A stretch of 64,000 bases of DNA from an uncultured Hyphomicrobium sp. (GCF_902826555.1 NZ_CADEFI010000009.1:30146-94145); one strand, 5' to 3'; positions 36,416 to 46,253 are shown, counted from the first letter of the stretch. Numbers and translations are program-made. The notes: generated by a model not told the origin, from the sequence alone.

Positions 36416-39400
36416 TGCGCCGCCTCCGCGCCCTCGTCCACGATCACGACCAGAGTCTGACCGAGAGCCACAGGCCGCCCCTCCGCGCAGCGAACCTCGC
36501 TCACGATGCCACCCGAGGGGGCATGCACGCTCATCTCCATCTTCATGGACTCGACGACCACCAGAAGATCACCTTCTTTGACCCGAGCGCCCTTGCTGAT
36601 CTCGACCTTCCACACCGCGCCGGGAACCGGGCTTGCGACCGCGATGGCATTGTCGGCCAGCGCATCTTCGCCACCGTCGTCCAACGGCGCGTCACTCACG
36701 ACTGCCCCGGTTTGATCGCTCGCTTGCCAGCGCGACCGCTCCTCTTCGAAGGCGTTTTGCTTGTGCGCCTTGAAAGCGGCAATCTCCTCCGCATTGTCCG
36801 CCAGGAATTTTCGGTAGTCGGAGAGCCTGAACGTCGCCGGCTCGATCCTGAGCCCGACCTTGCCTTGCAGAAAGCCGTCGCGAAACGTTGCAAGTTCCTC
36901 GGCCGAGACGGGGTAGAAGCGGATCTGATCGAAGAAGCGCAACAGCCACGGCTTGTCGGCATCGAACTCCGGCGTGATCCGATACGTGTTCCACACTTGC
37001 ACCGTGCGCCCGATGAACTGATAGCCGCCCGGCCCTTCCATGCCGTAGATGCAGAGGTAGGCGCCTCCGATGCCGACCGCATTTTCCGGCGTCCAGGTCC
37101 GCGCCGGATTATACTTCGTCGTCACCAGCCGGTGACGCGGATCGATCGGCGTCGCCACCGGCGCGCCGAGATAGACGTCACCGAGCCCCAGCACCAGATA
37201 GCTCGCGCCGAACGCGATACGCTTCACATCCTCGATGCTGTCGAGCCCGTTGATGCGTCGGATGAACTCGATGTTCGACGGGCACCACGGCGCATCTGAA
37301 CGCACGGACTGCATGTACTTCGCGATCGCGAGCTGTGTCGCCGCGTCGTCCCAGGAGAGCGGCATGTGCACGATGCGGCTCGGCACCTCGATGTCGCCGA
37401 CATCTCCCATCGCATCCTCGATGCGGAACAGCTCGCCCAGGAGCGTCGTCAGCGGCAGCGCGCGGCTGTCATAGTGTACCTGCAGCGAGCGGATGCCGGG
37501 CGTGAGATCGATGATGCCGGAAATGCCCTGCCGCTCCAGCTCGGTCATCAGCACGTGCACACGGAAGCGCAGCTCGAAGTCGAGCACGATCGGCCCGTAT
37601 TCGACCAGCAGATACTTGTCGCCTGCGCGCCGGTAGACCACGCGCGGCAACGATCCCCGCTGCGGCCGCGTGCCGACGATGCAGTCGTCGGCACCCAAAC
37701 GTTTGACGTCGACCAGAGGCGCCGTCGCGACCGGCGCTAGAGACGCCACCTCCTGGTCCTGCACCAGCTCGCGCGCCCGCGCCTCGAGCGGCGAGAGCTG
37801 CTGGAACTGCACCTTGTCGCCGGGCCGCAGCTGCCCAAGCTTCCACAGCTCGGCCTGCACGATCGTTACCGGACACACGAAGCCGCCGAGCGATGGACCA
37901 TCCGGACCGAGGATGACCGGCATGTCCCCGGTGAAGTCGACCGCGCCGATGGCATAGGCGTTGTCGTGGATATTGCTCGGATGCAGACCTGCCTCCCCGC
38001 CATCGGCACGCGCCCACGTCGGCTTGGGTCCGATGAGACGCACGCCCGTGCGGTTCGAGTTGTAGTGAACTTCCCACTGCGCCGCGAAAAATGTCGCGAT
38101 GTCATCCTCGGTGAAGAAATCCGGCGCCCCGTGCGGCCCGTAGAGAACCCCGACGTCCCACGTGCGCGTCAATTCGGGTCTGAGCGCCTCCGCCAGCGGC
38201 TCGGCCGCGCTCGCAGCGCTGCCCGGATCCGGATCTGCGACGTGCAGCACGTCGCCCGTGAGCAAGGCGCGCCCGCCGTGCCCGCCAAACTTGCCGAGCG
38301 TGAACGTCGCCATGCTGTCGAGATAGGCCGGCACATCGAAACCGCCGCGCACGGCGAGGTAGGTTCGCGCACCGGCTCCCGTCACGCTACCGAGCTTCAA
38401 GACCTCGCCGGCCATCACGGCAACCGGCTGCCAGAACGGCACCGCGCGATCGCCGATCTTGGCCGCCATCTCGGCGCCCGCGAGACAAACGACGGCATCG
38501 CAATTGAACTGCAGCGTCGGTCCGGAAAGCGTGAGTTCGAGTGCGGGCGCCCCCTCCGGATTGCCGACAAGGCGATTGGCGAGGCGGAACGAAAGATGGT
38601 CCATCGGACCGGACGGCGGGACACCGACGGCCCAGTAGCCGGTGCGGCCCGGCCAATCCTGCACTGTCGTCTGCGTGCCGGGTGAAAGCACCTCGATGGT
38701 TTGCGCGAGATAGGGAAAAGTCGCCAGCGTACGCGTCAGCATCTGCCCGTCAGCCAGAACCTCGGACGCTGCGAGCTGGCGCAGGTAGTCGAGGTTGGTC
38801 TCGAGCCCACCGATCTCCGTCGCATCGAGTGCTTCGCGCAGCCTGGCCAGCGCCTCCGGCCGCGTCTCGGCCCGGACAATGATCTTCGCCAGCATCGGAT
38901 CGTAGAACGGCGACACCTCCGCCCCGCTCTCGACCCAGGTCTCGACGCGCGTATCCCTGGGCCACGCGACATGCGAAAGCAGGCCCGAGCTAGGCCGGAA
39001 GTCGCGTCCCGGATCCTCCGCATAGAGGCGCACCTGGATCGACGCACCTTTCGGCGCGACGCGCTCCTGGTCGAGCGGCAAGGTCTCGCCTGCGGCCTGC
39101 CGCACCATCCATTCGACGAGATCGAGCCCCGTCGCTTCTTCGGTCACCCCGTGCTCGACCTGGAGCCGCGTGTTGACCTCCAGGAAATAGAAGTCGTCGC
39201 TATCGCTGTCGTAGAGAAACTCCACCGTGCCGGCACTTTCGTAGGAGACGGACTTGCCGAGGTTGCGCGCCGTCTCCCAAAGCGCAGCGCGCGTCGTCGC
39301 GGAAAGCCCTGGTGCAGGCGTCTCCTCAATCACCTTCTGGTTGCGCCGCTGCGCCGAGCAGTCGCGCTCGCCGAGGGCGACAACACGGCCCTTTCCGTCG

Positions 39401-40041
39401 CCGAAGATCTGCACCTCGATGTGCCGCCCGCGCGCGACGTACTTTTCGAGGAACAAGCCGGGATCCTTGAAGTTGTTGCGCGCCAGTCGTCCGACGCGCT
39501 CGTAGAGCGGTTTGAGCTCCGCAGCCGACGAGACGAGTTGCAAGCCGATGCCGCCGCCGCCCGCCGTGCTCTTCAGCATCACCGGATAGCCGATGCGCGC
39601 CGCTTCCTTTTCCGCCTCGACGAGATCGCCGACCAATCCCGAGCCGGGCGCGAGAGGCACGCCGGCTGCGAGCGCCAGCTCGCGCGCGCGATGCTTGAGG
39701 CCGAACGCACGCATCTGATCCGGCTTGGGCCCGATGAAGACAATCCCCGCCTTTGCACAGGCCTCCGCAAAATCGGGGTTCTCGGACAGGAACCCGTATC
39801 CCGGGTGAATCGCTTCCGCGCCTGTCGCCCGTGCCGCGTCGAGGATCGCCTCGATCTTGAGGTAGCTCTGCGCCGCCGCAGCGGGACCGATCGCGACCGC
39901 CTCGGTCGCCTGCGCGACGTGCATCGAATGCCGGTCGGCTTCCGAGTAGACGGCGACGCTCGCAACACCCAGGCGATCAAGCGTGCGGATGATCCGGCAG
40001 GCGATGGCGCCGCGATTGGCAATAAGAACTTTCTTGAACAC
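36412..40041 (-). CDS. uca: Guanidine/urea carboxylase, biotin-dependent
   Basis: The product has 1,209 residues with a GTG start: biotin carboxylase domain (residues 1-445, [29 protein letters not shown]), then carboxyltransferase KipA-like and KipI-like domains (about 460-1100), and a biotinyl domain at the end with [14 protein letters not shown] (biotin Lys 1167). The family was named urea carboxylase, but members in guanidine-riboswitch operons with the two DUF1989 proteins are known to prefer guanidine. Given both riboswitches here, I infer guanidine carboxylase, making carboxyguanidine. Sequence alone does not prove substrate choice. Confidence 0.93.
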   Translation of the reverse strand: MFKKVLIANRGAIACRIIRTLDRLGVASVAVYSEADRHSMHVAQATEAVAIGPAAAAQSYLKIEAILDAARATGAEAIHPGYGFLSENPDFAEACAKAGIVFIGPKPDQMRAFGLKHRARELALAAGVPLAPGSGLVGDLVEAEKEAARIGYPVMLKSTAGGGGIGLQLVSSAAELKPLYERVGRLARNNFKDPGLFLEKYVARGRHIEVQIFGDGKGRVVALGERDCSAQRRNQKVIEETPAPGLSATTRAALWETARNLGKSVSYESAGTVEFLYDSDSDDFYFLEVNTRLQVEHGVTEEATGLDLVEWMVRQAAGETLPLDQERVAPKGASIQVRLYAEDPGRDFRPSSGLLSHVAWPRDTRVETWVESGAEVSPFYDPMLAKIIVRAETRPEALARLREALDATEIGGLETNLDYLRQLAASEVLADGQMLTRTLATFPYLAQTIEVLSPGTQTTVQDWPGRTGYWAVGVPPSGPMDHLSFRLANRLVGNPEGAPALELTLSGPTLQFNCDAVVCLAGAEMAAKIGDRAVPFWQPVAVMAGEVLKLGSVTGAGARTYLAVRGGFDVPAYLDSMATFTLGKFGGHGGRALLTGDVLHVADPDPGSAASAAEPLAEALRPELTRTWDVGVLYGPHGAPDFFTEDDIATFFAAQWEVHYNSNRTGVRLIGPKPTWARADGGEAGLHPSNIHDNAYAIGAVDFTGDMPVILGPDGPSLGGFVCPVTIVQAELWKLGQLRPGDKVQFQQLSPLEARARELVQDQEVASLAPVATAPLVDVKRLGADDCIVGTRPQRGSLPRVVYRRAGDKYLLVEYGPIVLDFELRFRVHVLMTELERQGISGIIDLTPGIRSLQVHYDSRALPLTTLLGELFRIEDAMGDVGDIEVPSRIVHMPLSWDDAATQLAIAKYMQSVRSDAPWCPSNIEFIRRINGLDSIEDVKRIAFGASYLVLGLGDVYLGAPVATPIDPRHRLVTTKYNPARTWTPENAVGIGGAYLCIYGMEGPGGYQFIGRTVQVWNTYRITPEFDADKPWLLRFFDQIRFYPVSAEELATFRDGFLQGKVGLRIEPATFRLSDYRKFLADNAEEIAAFKAHKQNAFEEERSRWQASDQTGAVVSDAPLDDGGEDALADNAIAVASPVPGAVWKVEISKGARVKEGDLLVVVESMKMEMSVHAPSGGIVSEVRCAEGRPVALGQTLVVIVDEGAEAAQ

Positions 40042-40044
40042 GGG

Positions 40045-40692
40045 TTATGCCCCCTCCGGCCAGATCAACACCTCGATGGGTGTGGGGTTGTAGGCATTGC
40101 AGGGATTGTTGAGCTGTGGACAGTTCGAGATGAGGACGATGACGTTCATCTCAGCGCGCATCTCCACGTACTTGCCCGGGCCCGAGACGCCATCCGCGAA
40201 CGTCAGCCCGCCGTCCGGCGTCACCGGCACGTTCATGAAGAAGTTGATGTTGTGCGCGATGTCCCGCTTGGTGAGCCCGTACTGCTCGTTCTCGACCACC
40301 GCCAGCAGATAGCTGTCGCGGCACGCGTGCATGCTCTTTTTCTCGAGCGCGTAGCGCACCGTGTTGCTTTCCGCCGCGCACGCCCCGCCCAACGTATCGT
40401 GCCGCCCCACCATGTCGGCGGTGATCGTCATCAGCGGCCGGCAGAGATCCGACAACAGCGGCGATCCCGGACCGAGATAGACGTTTCCTTGTTCGCGAAT
40501 GGTGTCGCATGCCGAGTACCTCTCATGAGGATCGTCCGCATTGAAGAACAGCGTATCGGCGGCCTGGTTGCCCTCCAGATCGACAATGCGCAGCGTCTCG
40601 CCGCGCTTCACCACATGCATCCAGTAGTTCCCGGCGAGCACCGTCTTGCGATAGATCGCGGCCGAGGGATCGAGCGCGCTTTCCTTGATCAT
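40045..40692 (-). CDS. DUF1989 protein UAAP2, carboxyguanidine deiminase subunit
   Basis: The product has 215 residues. It is the urea-amidolyase-associated protein 2 type of DUF1989: [47 protein letters not shown], and the [12 protein letters not shown] motif with Cys. Work on guanidine-degrading bacteria showed that UAAP1 and UAAP2 together form a carboxyguanidine deiminase (CgdAB), yielding allophanate. It ends 3 bp before the carboxylase start. GGGAG precedes the ATG at 40692. Confidence 0.92.
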   Translation of the reverse strand: MIKESALDPSAAIYRKTVLAGNYWMHVVKRGETLRIVDLEGNQAADTLFFNADDPHERYSACDTIREQGNVYLGPGSPLLSDLCRPLMTITADMVGRHDTLGGACAAESNTVRYALEKKSMHACRDSYLLAVVENEQYGLTKRDIAHNINFFMNVPVTPDGGLTFADGVSGPGKYVEMRAEMNVIVLISNCPQLNNPCNAYNPTPIEVLIWPEGA

Positions 40693-40702
40693 GGCCACTC
40701 CC

Positions 40703-41428
40703 TCACGCGCAACCGCAGCCGGCGTGAAACAGCCGGTTGTTCTCGAACCCGCGCCCGTTCTCAGGCGCCGACAAGCGGCAGATATCGTCCGCCGACGCCG
40801 GCGCGCCGGCGAGAATCTCGAAGCGCACCGGCTTACGCGGATAGGCGGGGCTTGGATCGAGCGGATGCGGGCAGGTGTGCAGCAGCACCAGCGTATCCAT
40901 GTCGAAGCGCAGCTCGACCGTGGCGCCGGGTTTCGCCGAGCTCGCATCGAAGGTCATGCGGCCGGCTTCGTCCGTCGTGACTTTGCTGAACCAGTTGACG
41001 TTGGCCGCGAGATCGCGCCGCCCCATGCCATACTTCGCCGCCTCGACGAGAAAGCTGTCGCGGCCGTTCTGCTGCCAGTCGTTGCGATGCGTCTGATAGG
41101 AGGCTTCACCCCAACGTGCCGCCACCATCGCCTTCGTGCTTGCCCCGCAGACGGTGTCGTGCCAGCCCGCCGTATCGGCCACGACCGAGCAGAAGATGCG
41201 CCCCATATCCGAGTAGAGGCAGTGCCCCTGCGTGAGTTTGAACGTGTGCTGGCATTTGAGGGTATCGGGCGCATTATAGCGCTCGAGCAGATTCTGGGGA
41301 TTGTAGAACAGCATGCCGACATTGGCTCCGCCGTCCACGTCGACAAGACGCAAACGACGGTCGCGCCGCAACGTCATTGACCAGTGCTTCCCGCCCGGAA
41401 GAACATCGCTCGTGATCGTTTCCCTCAA
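40703..41428 (-). CDS. DUF1989 protein UAAP1, carboxyguanidine deiminase subunit
   Basis: The product has 241 residues of the UAAP1 type: [47 protein letters not shown], and the WHDTVCGAS motif. It is paralogous to the next gene and ends with a Cys pair (HAGCGCA). The likely start is TTG at 41428, backed by GAGGAG eight bases upstream; a TTG start may keep expression low. The gene follows the guanidine-II riboswitch and is the first catabolic gene of the operon. Confidence 0.92.
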   Translation of the reverse strand: MRETITSDVLPGGKHWSMTLRRDRRLRLVDVDGGANVGMLFYNPQNLLERYNAPDTLKCQHTFKLTQGHCLYSDMGRIFCSVVADTAGWHDTVCGASTKAMVAARWGEASYQTHRNDWQQNGRDSFLVEAAKYGMGRRDLAANVNWFSKVTTDEAGRMTFDASSAKPGATVELRFDMDTLVLLHTCPHPLDPSPAYPRKPVRFEILAGAPASADDICRLSAPENGRGFENNRLFHAGCGCA

Positions 41429-41470
41429 AATCGCCGCTCCTCTCTGCGGGCGCAGTTCCCGCTGATCTGT

Positions 41471-41515
41471 CCGGGCCGTCCCGGGTGAGAAAGAAGCCGC
41501 GCGGGGCCGTCCCCG
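41471..41515 (-). ncRNA. Guanidine-II (mini-ykkC) riboswitch
   Basis: In the minus-strand transcript two hairpins each have an ACGG tetraloop: CGGGG-ACGG-CCCCG (41515-41502) and CCGGG-ACGG-CCCGG (41484-41471), with a 17-nt linker. Two short stems with ACGR loops are the complete consensus of the guanidine-II aptamer. It lies in the 103-bp gap before the first catabolic gene. A third hairpin (GCGGG...CCCGC, 41462-41446) lies between it and the ribosome binding site, which could be the expression platform. Confidence 0.85.
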
Positions 41516-41531
41516 GCGGAAAGCCGTCCCA

Positions 41532-42395
41532 TCAACCCGGTGCTTGACTGTCGTTGGCAGGCGCGAGCTTCAAATCGAGCTGCGCACCAGCACCCGCCGC
41601 ACCGTTCGGAAGAGCTGCTGCCACCTTCTTCGGCCACACATCGAAATCGCGCGTCACGCTTGCGCCCGCTTTCGACAGGGCCTCCGCCACCGAAACGTCG
41701 TCGAGCGTCGCGCCATAGCGCTCCAGCTCCTCCGGCCGGTTGCGGGGCCGCTCGAACGCGATCACGCGCGTGCCGAGCCGGAACGCCTCCGAGAGATCGT
41801 GCGTCACCATCACGACCGTGAGATCGTTCTCGTTCCAGATGCGCCGGATCAGCACATGGATGTCGGCGCGGATGCCCGGATCGAGCGCCCCGAACGGTTC
41901 GTCGAGCAGCAGGATCTTGGGCTTGCGATTGAGCGCCTGCGCCAGCGCGAGGCGCTGCTGCATGCCGCCGGAAAGCGCCGCCGGATACTTGTCTTCGTGT
42001 CCCTTGAGACCGACGGCATCGAGCAGCTTGCGCGCTTCGGCTTCGGCCTCCCGCCGCCGGAACCCGAACAGCTTGCCGAGCAGGGGCGACTCCTCGAATT
42101 CGCGGCCGATGATCACGTTCTGGAGCACGGTCAAGTGCGGAAACACCGAGTAACGCTGGAACACCACGCCGCGGTCGGCCCCGGGCTCCGCCTTGAGCGG
42201 CACGCCGCCGACGAGAATTTGCCCGCGCGTCGGCTTCTCCTCGCCGAGCAGCATGCGCAGAAACGTCGTCTTGCCGCAGCCGGAGGGCCCGACCAGAGCC
42301 ACGAACGAGCGCGGTGCGATCGAAAGCTCGATGCGTTCGAGCACGACATGGTCGCCGTACTCCTTCCACACCTTGTCGAAGACGATCGCCGTCAT
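41532..42395 (-). CDS. ABC transporter ATPase, guanidine operon
   Basis: The product has 287 residues of the nitrate/sulfonate/taurine type. Walker A GPSGCGKTTFLRML, signature LSGGMQQRLALAQAL, Walker B ILLLDEPFGALD and the H-loop VTHD are all intact. The 50-residue C-terminal extension is Ala-rich and unusual. It overlaps the permease stop (ATGA). With the neighbouring permease and receptor it likely imports guanidine; direct substrate evidence is lacking. Confidence 0.94.
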   Translation of the reverse strand: MTAIVFDKVWKEYGDHVVLERIELSIAPRSFVALVGPSGCGKTTFLRMLLGEEKPTRGQILVGGVPLKAEPGADRGVVFQRYSVFPHLTVLQNVIIGREFEESPLLGKLFGFRRREAEAEARKLLDAVGLKGHEDKYPAALSGGMQQRLALAQALNRKPKILLLDEPFGALDPGIRADIHVLIRRIWNENDLTVVMVTHDLSEAFRLGTRVIAFERPRNRPEELERYGATLDDVSVAEALSKAGASVTRDFDVWPKKVAAALPNGAAGAGAQLDLKLAPANDSQAPG

Positions 42396-43210
42396 GCCGC
42401 GCGCGCTCCTGCAAACCAGGGAAAGGCCTTTTGCTGCAAAAGACGCAGCGCCAGATCCATGAGGAAGGCGAGCAGCGTGATCCAGATCACGTACGGGATG
42501 ATCACATCCATCGCCAGATAGCGCCGCACGAGAAAGATCCGGTAGCCGAGCCCGGCGTCGGCGGCGATGGCCTCGGCTGCAATAAGGAAGAGCCACGCCG
42601 GACCCAGCTCGAGCCGCACGGCATCGATCAGGCGTGGCAGCATTTGCGGCAGCACGACGCGCGTGCCGATCTGCCACGTGGAAGCCCCGAGCGTCTGCGC
42701 CTTGATGATCTGCTCGCGCGGCAGGTCCTTCACACGCAACGCCACGTCGCGGACGAGCTTAAGCGCCGTGCCGATGACGATCAGCGCGATCTTCGCCGCA
42801 TCTCCCAGCCCCATGATGATGAACAGGATCGGCAGCAACGCCAGCGGCGGCACCATGGAAGCGACGGCAACCACCGGGCCGAACGTCGCCCCCACGAGCG
42901 GCAAGAGCCCGATCAGGATGCCGACCACGAGGGCGATCAAGGTTGAAACGGCGAGTGCCGTCAGCAGAAGCGACAGGCTCGACAGCGTGTCGTTCCACAT
43001 CAGGTAGATGCCGCTGCGCGGATCGGGCTGCAGCGCCATGTGCTTCACGGCTTCCGCCATGGCACCGAAGCCCGGTAGCAACTTGTCGTTGGGATTCTCG
43101 GCGAGACGCATCGCCGAACCCATCAGGTAGGCGACCAGCAGCGCCAAGAACGGTAAGACCGCAAGGGCAAAAGTCCAGGTTCGATCTGGCTTGATGTTGA
43201 TGAGGCGCAT
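42392..43210 (-). CDS. ABC transporter permease, guanidine operon
   Basis: The product has 272 residues and about six membrane helices. The cytoplasmic loop ASTWQIGTRVVLPQMLPRLIDAVRLELGPAW is the EAA-type motif of SsuC/TauC permeases. It sits 44 bp after the receptor gene and overlaps the ATPase gene by 4 bp. Confidence 0.93.
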   Translation of the reverse strand: MRLINIKPDRTWTFALAVLPFLALLVAYLMGSAMRLAENPNDKLLPGFGAMAEAVKHMALQPDPRSGIYLMWNDTLSSLSLLLTALAVSTLIALVVGILIGLLPLVGATFGPVVAVASMVPPLALLPILFIIMGLGDAAKIALIVIGTALKLVRDVALRVKDLPREQIIKAQTLGASTWQIGTRVVLPQMLPRLIDAVRLELGPAWLFLIAAEAIAADAGLGYRIFLVRRYLAMDVIIPYVIWITLLAFLMDLALRLLQQKAFPWFAGARAA

Positions 43211-43254
43211 CAGTCCCTCACGGCCTTCCCGGTAGCGTCAAAGTGACGGTAGGC

Positions 43255-44319
43255 TCAGAGCTTCCCGTCGGCCGCGGCCTGCATGTAGGTCGCATCGAAG
43301 CGCAGCTTCACGTTGCCCTTCTCCCCGAACACGCTCTTGTCGGGAAACTCGATGCCGATGGCACCCGCGGACTTGGCATCCTTGCCGAGAAGCGCCTTGT
43401 CGAACAGGAACGTCGAAACGAGCTCCGACTTGGCCTTGATGTCGGCTCCCGTCGTGAAGGCGATCGCATCCGCGGGCGTGGCGAACAGCTTGGTGGTCTT
43501 GAGCTGATCGTCGAAACCGGCAACATCCGTACCCGACGCCTTGGCCATGTGCTCCTTGGCAGCCTTGTCCTCGGCGAGCGCCTTCATCGTGTCGTACCAG
43601 ATGCCCGCCAGCGCCTTTCCGAACTTCGGATTGTCCTTCAGCACCTCGGTGTTGGCAGCCATCAGATCGATGATCTCGCCCGGGATCGACGAGCTGTCGT
43701 AGACAAGCTTGGCGTCCGGAGACTCGAGAATTGTGGAGACGATCGGCTTCCAGGTAGCGACCGCCGTAACGTCGGGCGTCGCGTAGGCAGAGGCCATGTC
43801 GGCGTCCGACGTGTTCACGACCTTCACGTCCTTCTCGGCGAGCTTGACGCTCTCGAGCGCGCGCGCCAGCAGATAGTGCGAGACCGAGAACTCGACCAGG
43901 TTTACCGTTTGGCCTTTGATATCCTCGAGCTTGTCCTTGCCTTTGAGAATGATGGCGTCGTTGCCGTTCGAATAGTCGCCGACGATGACGGCGGTCGTGT
44001 CGACGCCGCCCGCGGCCGGGATCGACAGCGCATCCATGTTGGTCAAGGTCACCGCATCGAACGCGCCGGCCGTGTATTGATTGATGCTCTCGACATAGTC
44101 GTTGAACTGCTTGACCTCGATTGTGATGCCGTACTTGTCGGCCCACTTCTTCACGATGCCCGTGTCGGTGGCATAGCCCCACGGCATCCACCCGACATAG
44201 ATCGACCAGGCGACCTTGAAGTCTTTCTTCTCGGCGGCATGCGCGGGCGAAAACGCGAGCGTGAGGCTCGCGGCCGCGGCAACGGCACCCGTGAGAAATC
44301 TGGAGACGGACCGGTTCAT
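43255..44319 (-). CDS. ABC transporter periplasmic receptor, guanidine operon
   Basis: The product has 354 residues. A signal peptide ends SPAHA. The mature protein belongs to the SsuA/TauA/NMT1-like receptors (FKVAWSIYVGWMPWGYATDTGIVKKWADKYGI, QFNDYVESINQYTAGAFDAVTLTNMDAL). Similar receptors are named urea-carboxylase-linked transporters. Position directly after a guanidine-I riboswitch makes guanidine the probable ligand. The ATG at 44319 is 240 nt after the predicted transcription start. Confidence 0.93.
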   Translation of the reverse strand: MNRSVSRFLTGAVAAAASLTLAFSPAHAAEKKDFKVAWSIYVGWMPWGYATDTGIVKKWADKYGITIEVKQFNDYVESINQYTAGAFDAVTLTNMDALSIPAAGGVDTTAVIVGDYSNGNDAIILKGKDKLEDIKGQTVNLVEFSVSHYLLARALESVKLAEKDVKVVNTSDADMASAYATPDVTAVATWKPIVSTILESPDAKLVYDSSSIPGEIIDLMAANTEVLKDNPKFGKALAGIWYDTMKALAEDKAAKEHMAKASGTDVAGFDDQLKTTKLFATPADAIAFTTGADIKAKSELVSTFLFDKALLGKDAKSAGAIGIEFPDKSVFGEKGNVKLRFDATYMQAAADGKL

Positions 44320-44435
44320 GAAAACACCCCTGTGCTGACCACAACATGAGTCATTCGCAAGGGGCTTCGAACGAACGGCGGGCGCACGACGCACACGAGG
44401 AGGCCTTCCGTTCGAGAGCCGAAGCTCCCTGCGGT

Positions 44436-44559
44436 ATAGGTCTCCCGGGCTTTTATCCCGCCGTGGCTTCGCTCAAACCGCAAGGCCTGAGCGAGAGGAC
44501 CTCTCTCGGACCAGCATCGCTGCATTCGCGCGGCGACCGGAACCCTAGAGGCATTATGC
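44436..44559 (-). ncRNA. Guanidine-I (ykkC) riboswitch
   Basis: The minus strand reads CTAGGGTTCCGG (44547-44536), CTGGTCCGAGAGAG further on, ACGGCGGGATAAAAGCCCGG and GGAGACC near 44440, in this order. These are the invariant blocks of the ykkC guanidine-I aptamer. It starts at the predicted sigma-54 start point and lies 120 nt before the transporter genes. A GGGAGC-TTCG-GCTCTC hairpin follows (44429-44414) without a T-run, so control may be translational or Rho-based. Confidence 0.93.
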
Positions 44560-44569
44560 AGAGATATGC

Positions 44570-44585
44570 TGCACGAGCCGTGCCA
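44570..44585 (-). promoter_or_regulatory. Sigma-54 (-24/-12) promoter
   Basis: The minus strand reads TGGCACGGCTCGTGCA. GG and GC are exactly ten bases apart, and the box matches TGGCACG-N4-TTGCA but for one T. Counting 12 bases from GC puts the start at G 44559, the first base of the riboswitch. This suggests NtrC-type nitrogen control. Confidence 0.75.
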
Positions 44586-44733
44586 GTCGAGAAACGCTTT
44601 GAAACAAGGGAATTTTCGCGGGGCACCGAGCAGGCTTGCCTGCATTTTCACCCGGATGCCATGTTGACGGGCAGGCACCGGCCGGCGCGCGCAGGCCGTA
44701 AAGGGCACGCCGGGACACCGGCGCAAGGAGGTG

Positions 44734-45198
44734 TCAGCCGGTGTTTTTCAGCATGAACGCCACGCGCGTAAAATTGCGCATGAGATCCGCCCTGACGTCC
44801 TCCGCCAGCCCGACGCGATCGATGGCGATCTCCATGCAGCGCAGCCATGCATCGCGCGCCTCGGCGTCGATCTCCACGTGAGCGTGCATCTCGCGCACGT
44901 TGGAATGACCGAACTTCTCCACGTAGAGCTTCGGCCCGCCCAGGAAACCCGACAGGAAGTTGAATTGCTCGATGCGCGAGTGCGCAACGCCGTGACCGCG
45001 GAGATGAAGGATATGAAGACGCTCGCCCGCGGGCTCGAACTCGACGATGTCGTAAAACGTCTCGACGAGTTGCCGCAGGCCGCTCTCCCCGCCCACGCGC
45101 TCATAGAGCACAGGAGCCTTTGACGCCGAAGCCGAACCGGAGTTCGCAGCCCCGCCATGACATGCCGCACCTGCAGTGTCGGACCTGCGCGTCTCCAT
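44734..45198 (-). CDS. Group II truncated haemoglobin
   Basis: The product has 154 residues; the first 27 are Ser/Ala-rich and not part of the fold. The globin starts at LYERVGGESGLRQLVETFYDIV and contains FLSGFLGGPKLYVEKFGHSNVREMHAHVEI, with the proximal His in the EMHAHVEI block, and RDAWLRCMEIAI. These are group II features. Such globins bind O2 and NO and may detoxify NO. GAGGCGACC before ATG 45198 sets the start. An NsrR-type palindrome lies just upstream. Confidence 0.93.
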   Translation of the reverse strand: METRRSDTAGAACHGGAANSGSASASKAPVLYERVGGESGLRQLVETFYDIVEFEPAGERLHILHLRGHGVAHSRIEQFNFLSGFLGGPKLYVEKFGHSNVREMHAHVEIDAEARDAWLRCMEIAIDRVGLAEDVRADLMRNFTRVAFMLKNTG

Positions 45199-45219
45199 GG
45201 TCGCCTCGGGACAATGCAA

Positions 45220-45246
45220 TAAAGATGTATACTTGATACATCTTTA
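45220..45246. promoter_or_regulatory. NsrR-type operator
   Basis: A perfect 11-bp inverted repeat, TAAAGATGTAT-N5-ATACATCTTTA. Its core AAGATGTAT...ATACATCTT closely matches the NsrR consensus AAGATGCATTT. It begins 22 bp before the globin start, where a bound repressor would block transcription. NsrR senses nitric oxide. Confidence 0.8.
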
Positions 45247-45422
45247 ATCCAGAGTTGCCACATGGTCAATAAATATTCTCCTGGATCAACAGATCCCGCG
45301 CTCCGGTTGGCGAGTCCCCCGTGAAGCGCCTCACGATGGCGCTACGCGCGTTAACGCCGCTTAACCGACAACCGGCTCCGACTCAGCCAGGCTTGGCGCA
45401 TCTCATGTCTCAACGAGGCTCC

Positions 45423-46238
45423 ATGCGCGTCTTCTACCTGAGCGACCTGCACCTCGAATCCCAGGACTTTCCCTGGAAGCTTCAGAAAGGCGACGTTCTC
45501 ATCATCGCCGGCGATCTCTGCCACGCGCGCGTGCTCGATCCATCGCGAACCGACAAATATGGCGTCAACCAGCGCAACCGCGTGATGCGCTTTCTCGACA
45601 AAGCGCGCGCGAGCTTCACGCATATCGTCCTTGTCGCAGGCAATCACGAGCACTACGACGGCGTGCTCGAGGACACGCACACGCTCCTCCGCAAGCACCT
45701 CGAAGGCATCCACGTCCTCGACGACGACTCCATCGCCATCGGCGGCGTTCACATGTTCGGAAGCACGCTGTGGTCGGACTTCGAAGGCCGCAGCGAGACC
45801 GCCATGAATGGCGTACGCAAGCGCCTCGGAGAGTACTTCTTCGTGAAAACGCGCCGCACGGACGACCAGGGCCGCGAGATGCTATCGAAATTCCAGCCCG
45901 AGGACGCGCTTCGCGCCCACGATGCGGCATGGGCCGCCTTGCTGCGCTTCGCTGGCCAGAACACCACAGGCCATAAAATCATTGTCACGCACCACGCGCC
46001 GAGCCGGTGCGGCCTCAACACTGCTCATGTTGGTAACGGGCTGGACGGCGCCTTCGCAAGCGATCTCGATGACCGGATCGCCCAATTCGAAGGCGTCCCC
46101 ATCTGGATTCACGGCCACACGCACGTGCGGCACCGCTATCGCATCGGCGCAACCACCGTGCTCGTCAATTGTCGCGGCTTCGACGGCCGGGAGACGTCAG
46201 CGCGCAGCTTCTCGCCGGACACCAGCTTCGATCTATGA
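45423..46238 (+). CDS. Metallophosphoesterase
   Basis: The product has 271 residues. Calcineurin-like motifs are complete: MRVFYLSDLHLE (D-x-H), IIAGDLC (GD), VAGNHEHYDG (GNHE), VTHHAP and HGHTHVRH. These bind a two-metal centre. The substrate is unknown. The start at ATG 45423 puts the first motif at the N-terminus, as in the family; ATG 45405 is also possible. It is divergent from the globin gene. Confidence 0.92.
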   Translation: MRVFYLSDLHLESQDFPWKLQKGDVLIIAGDLCHARVLDPSRTDKYGVNQRNRVMRFLDKARASFTHIVLVAGNHEHYDGVLEDTHTLLRKHLEGIHVLDDDSIAIGGVHMFGSTLWSDFEGRSETAMNGVRKRLGEYFFVKTRRTDDQGREMLSKFQPEDALRAHDAAWAALLRFAGQNTTGHKIIVTHHAPSRCGLNTAHVGNGLDGAFASDLDDRIAQFEGVPIWIHGHTHVRHRYRIGATTVLVNCRGFDGRETSARSFSPDTSFDL

Positions 46239-46253
46239 CGGCTCCCGGCGGGA

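Noticed and set aside
43238-44349. Long open frames on both strands over the receptor gene
   Set aside because: The receptor frame has a signal peptide and family motifs; the others are GC-driven shadows.
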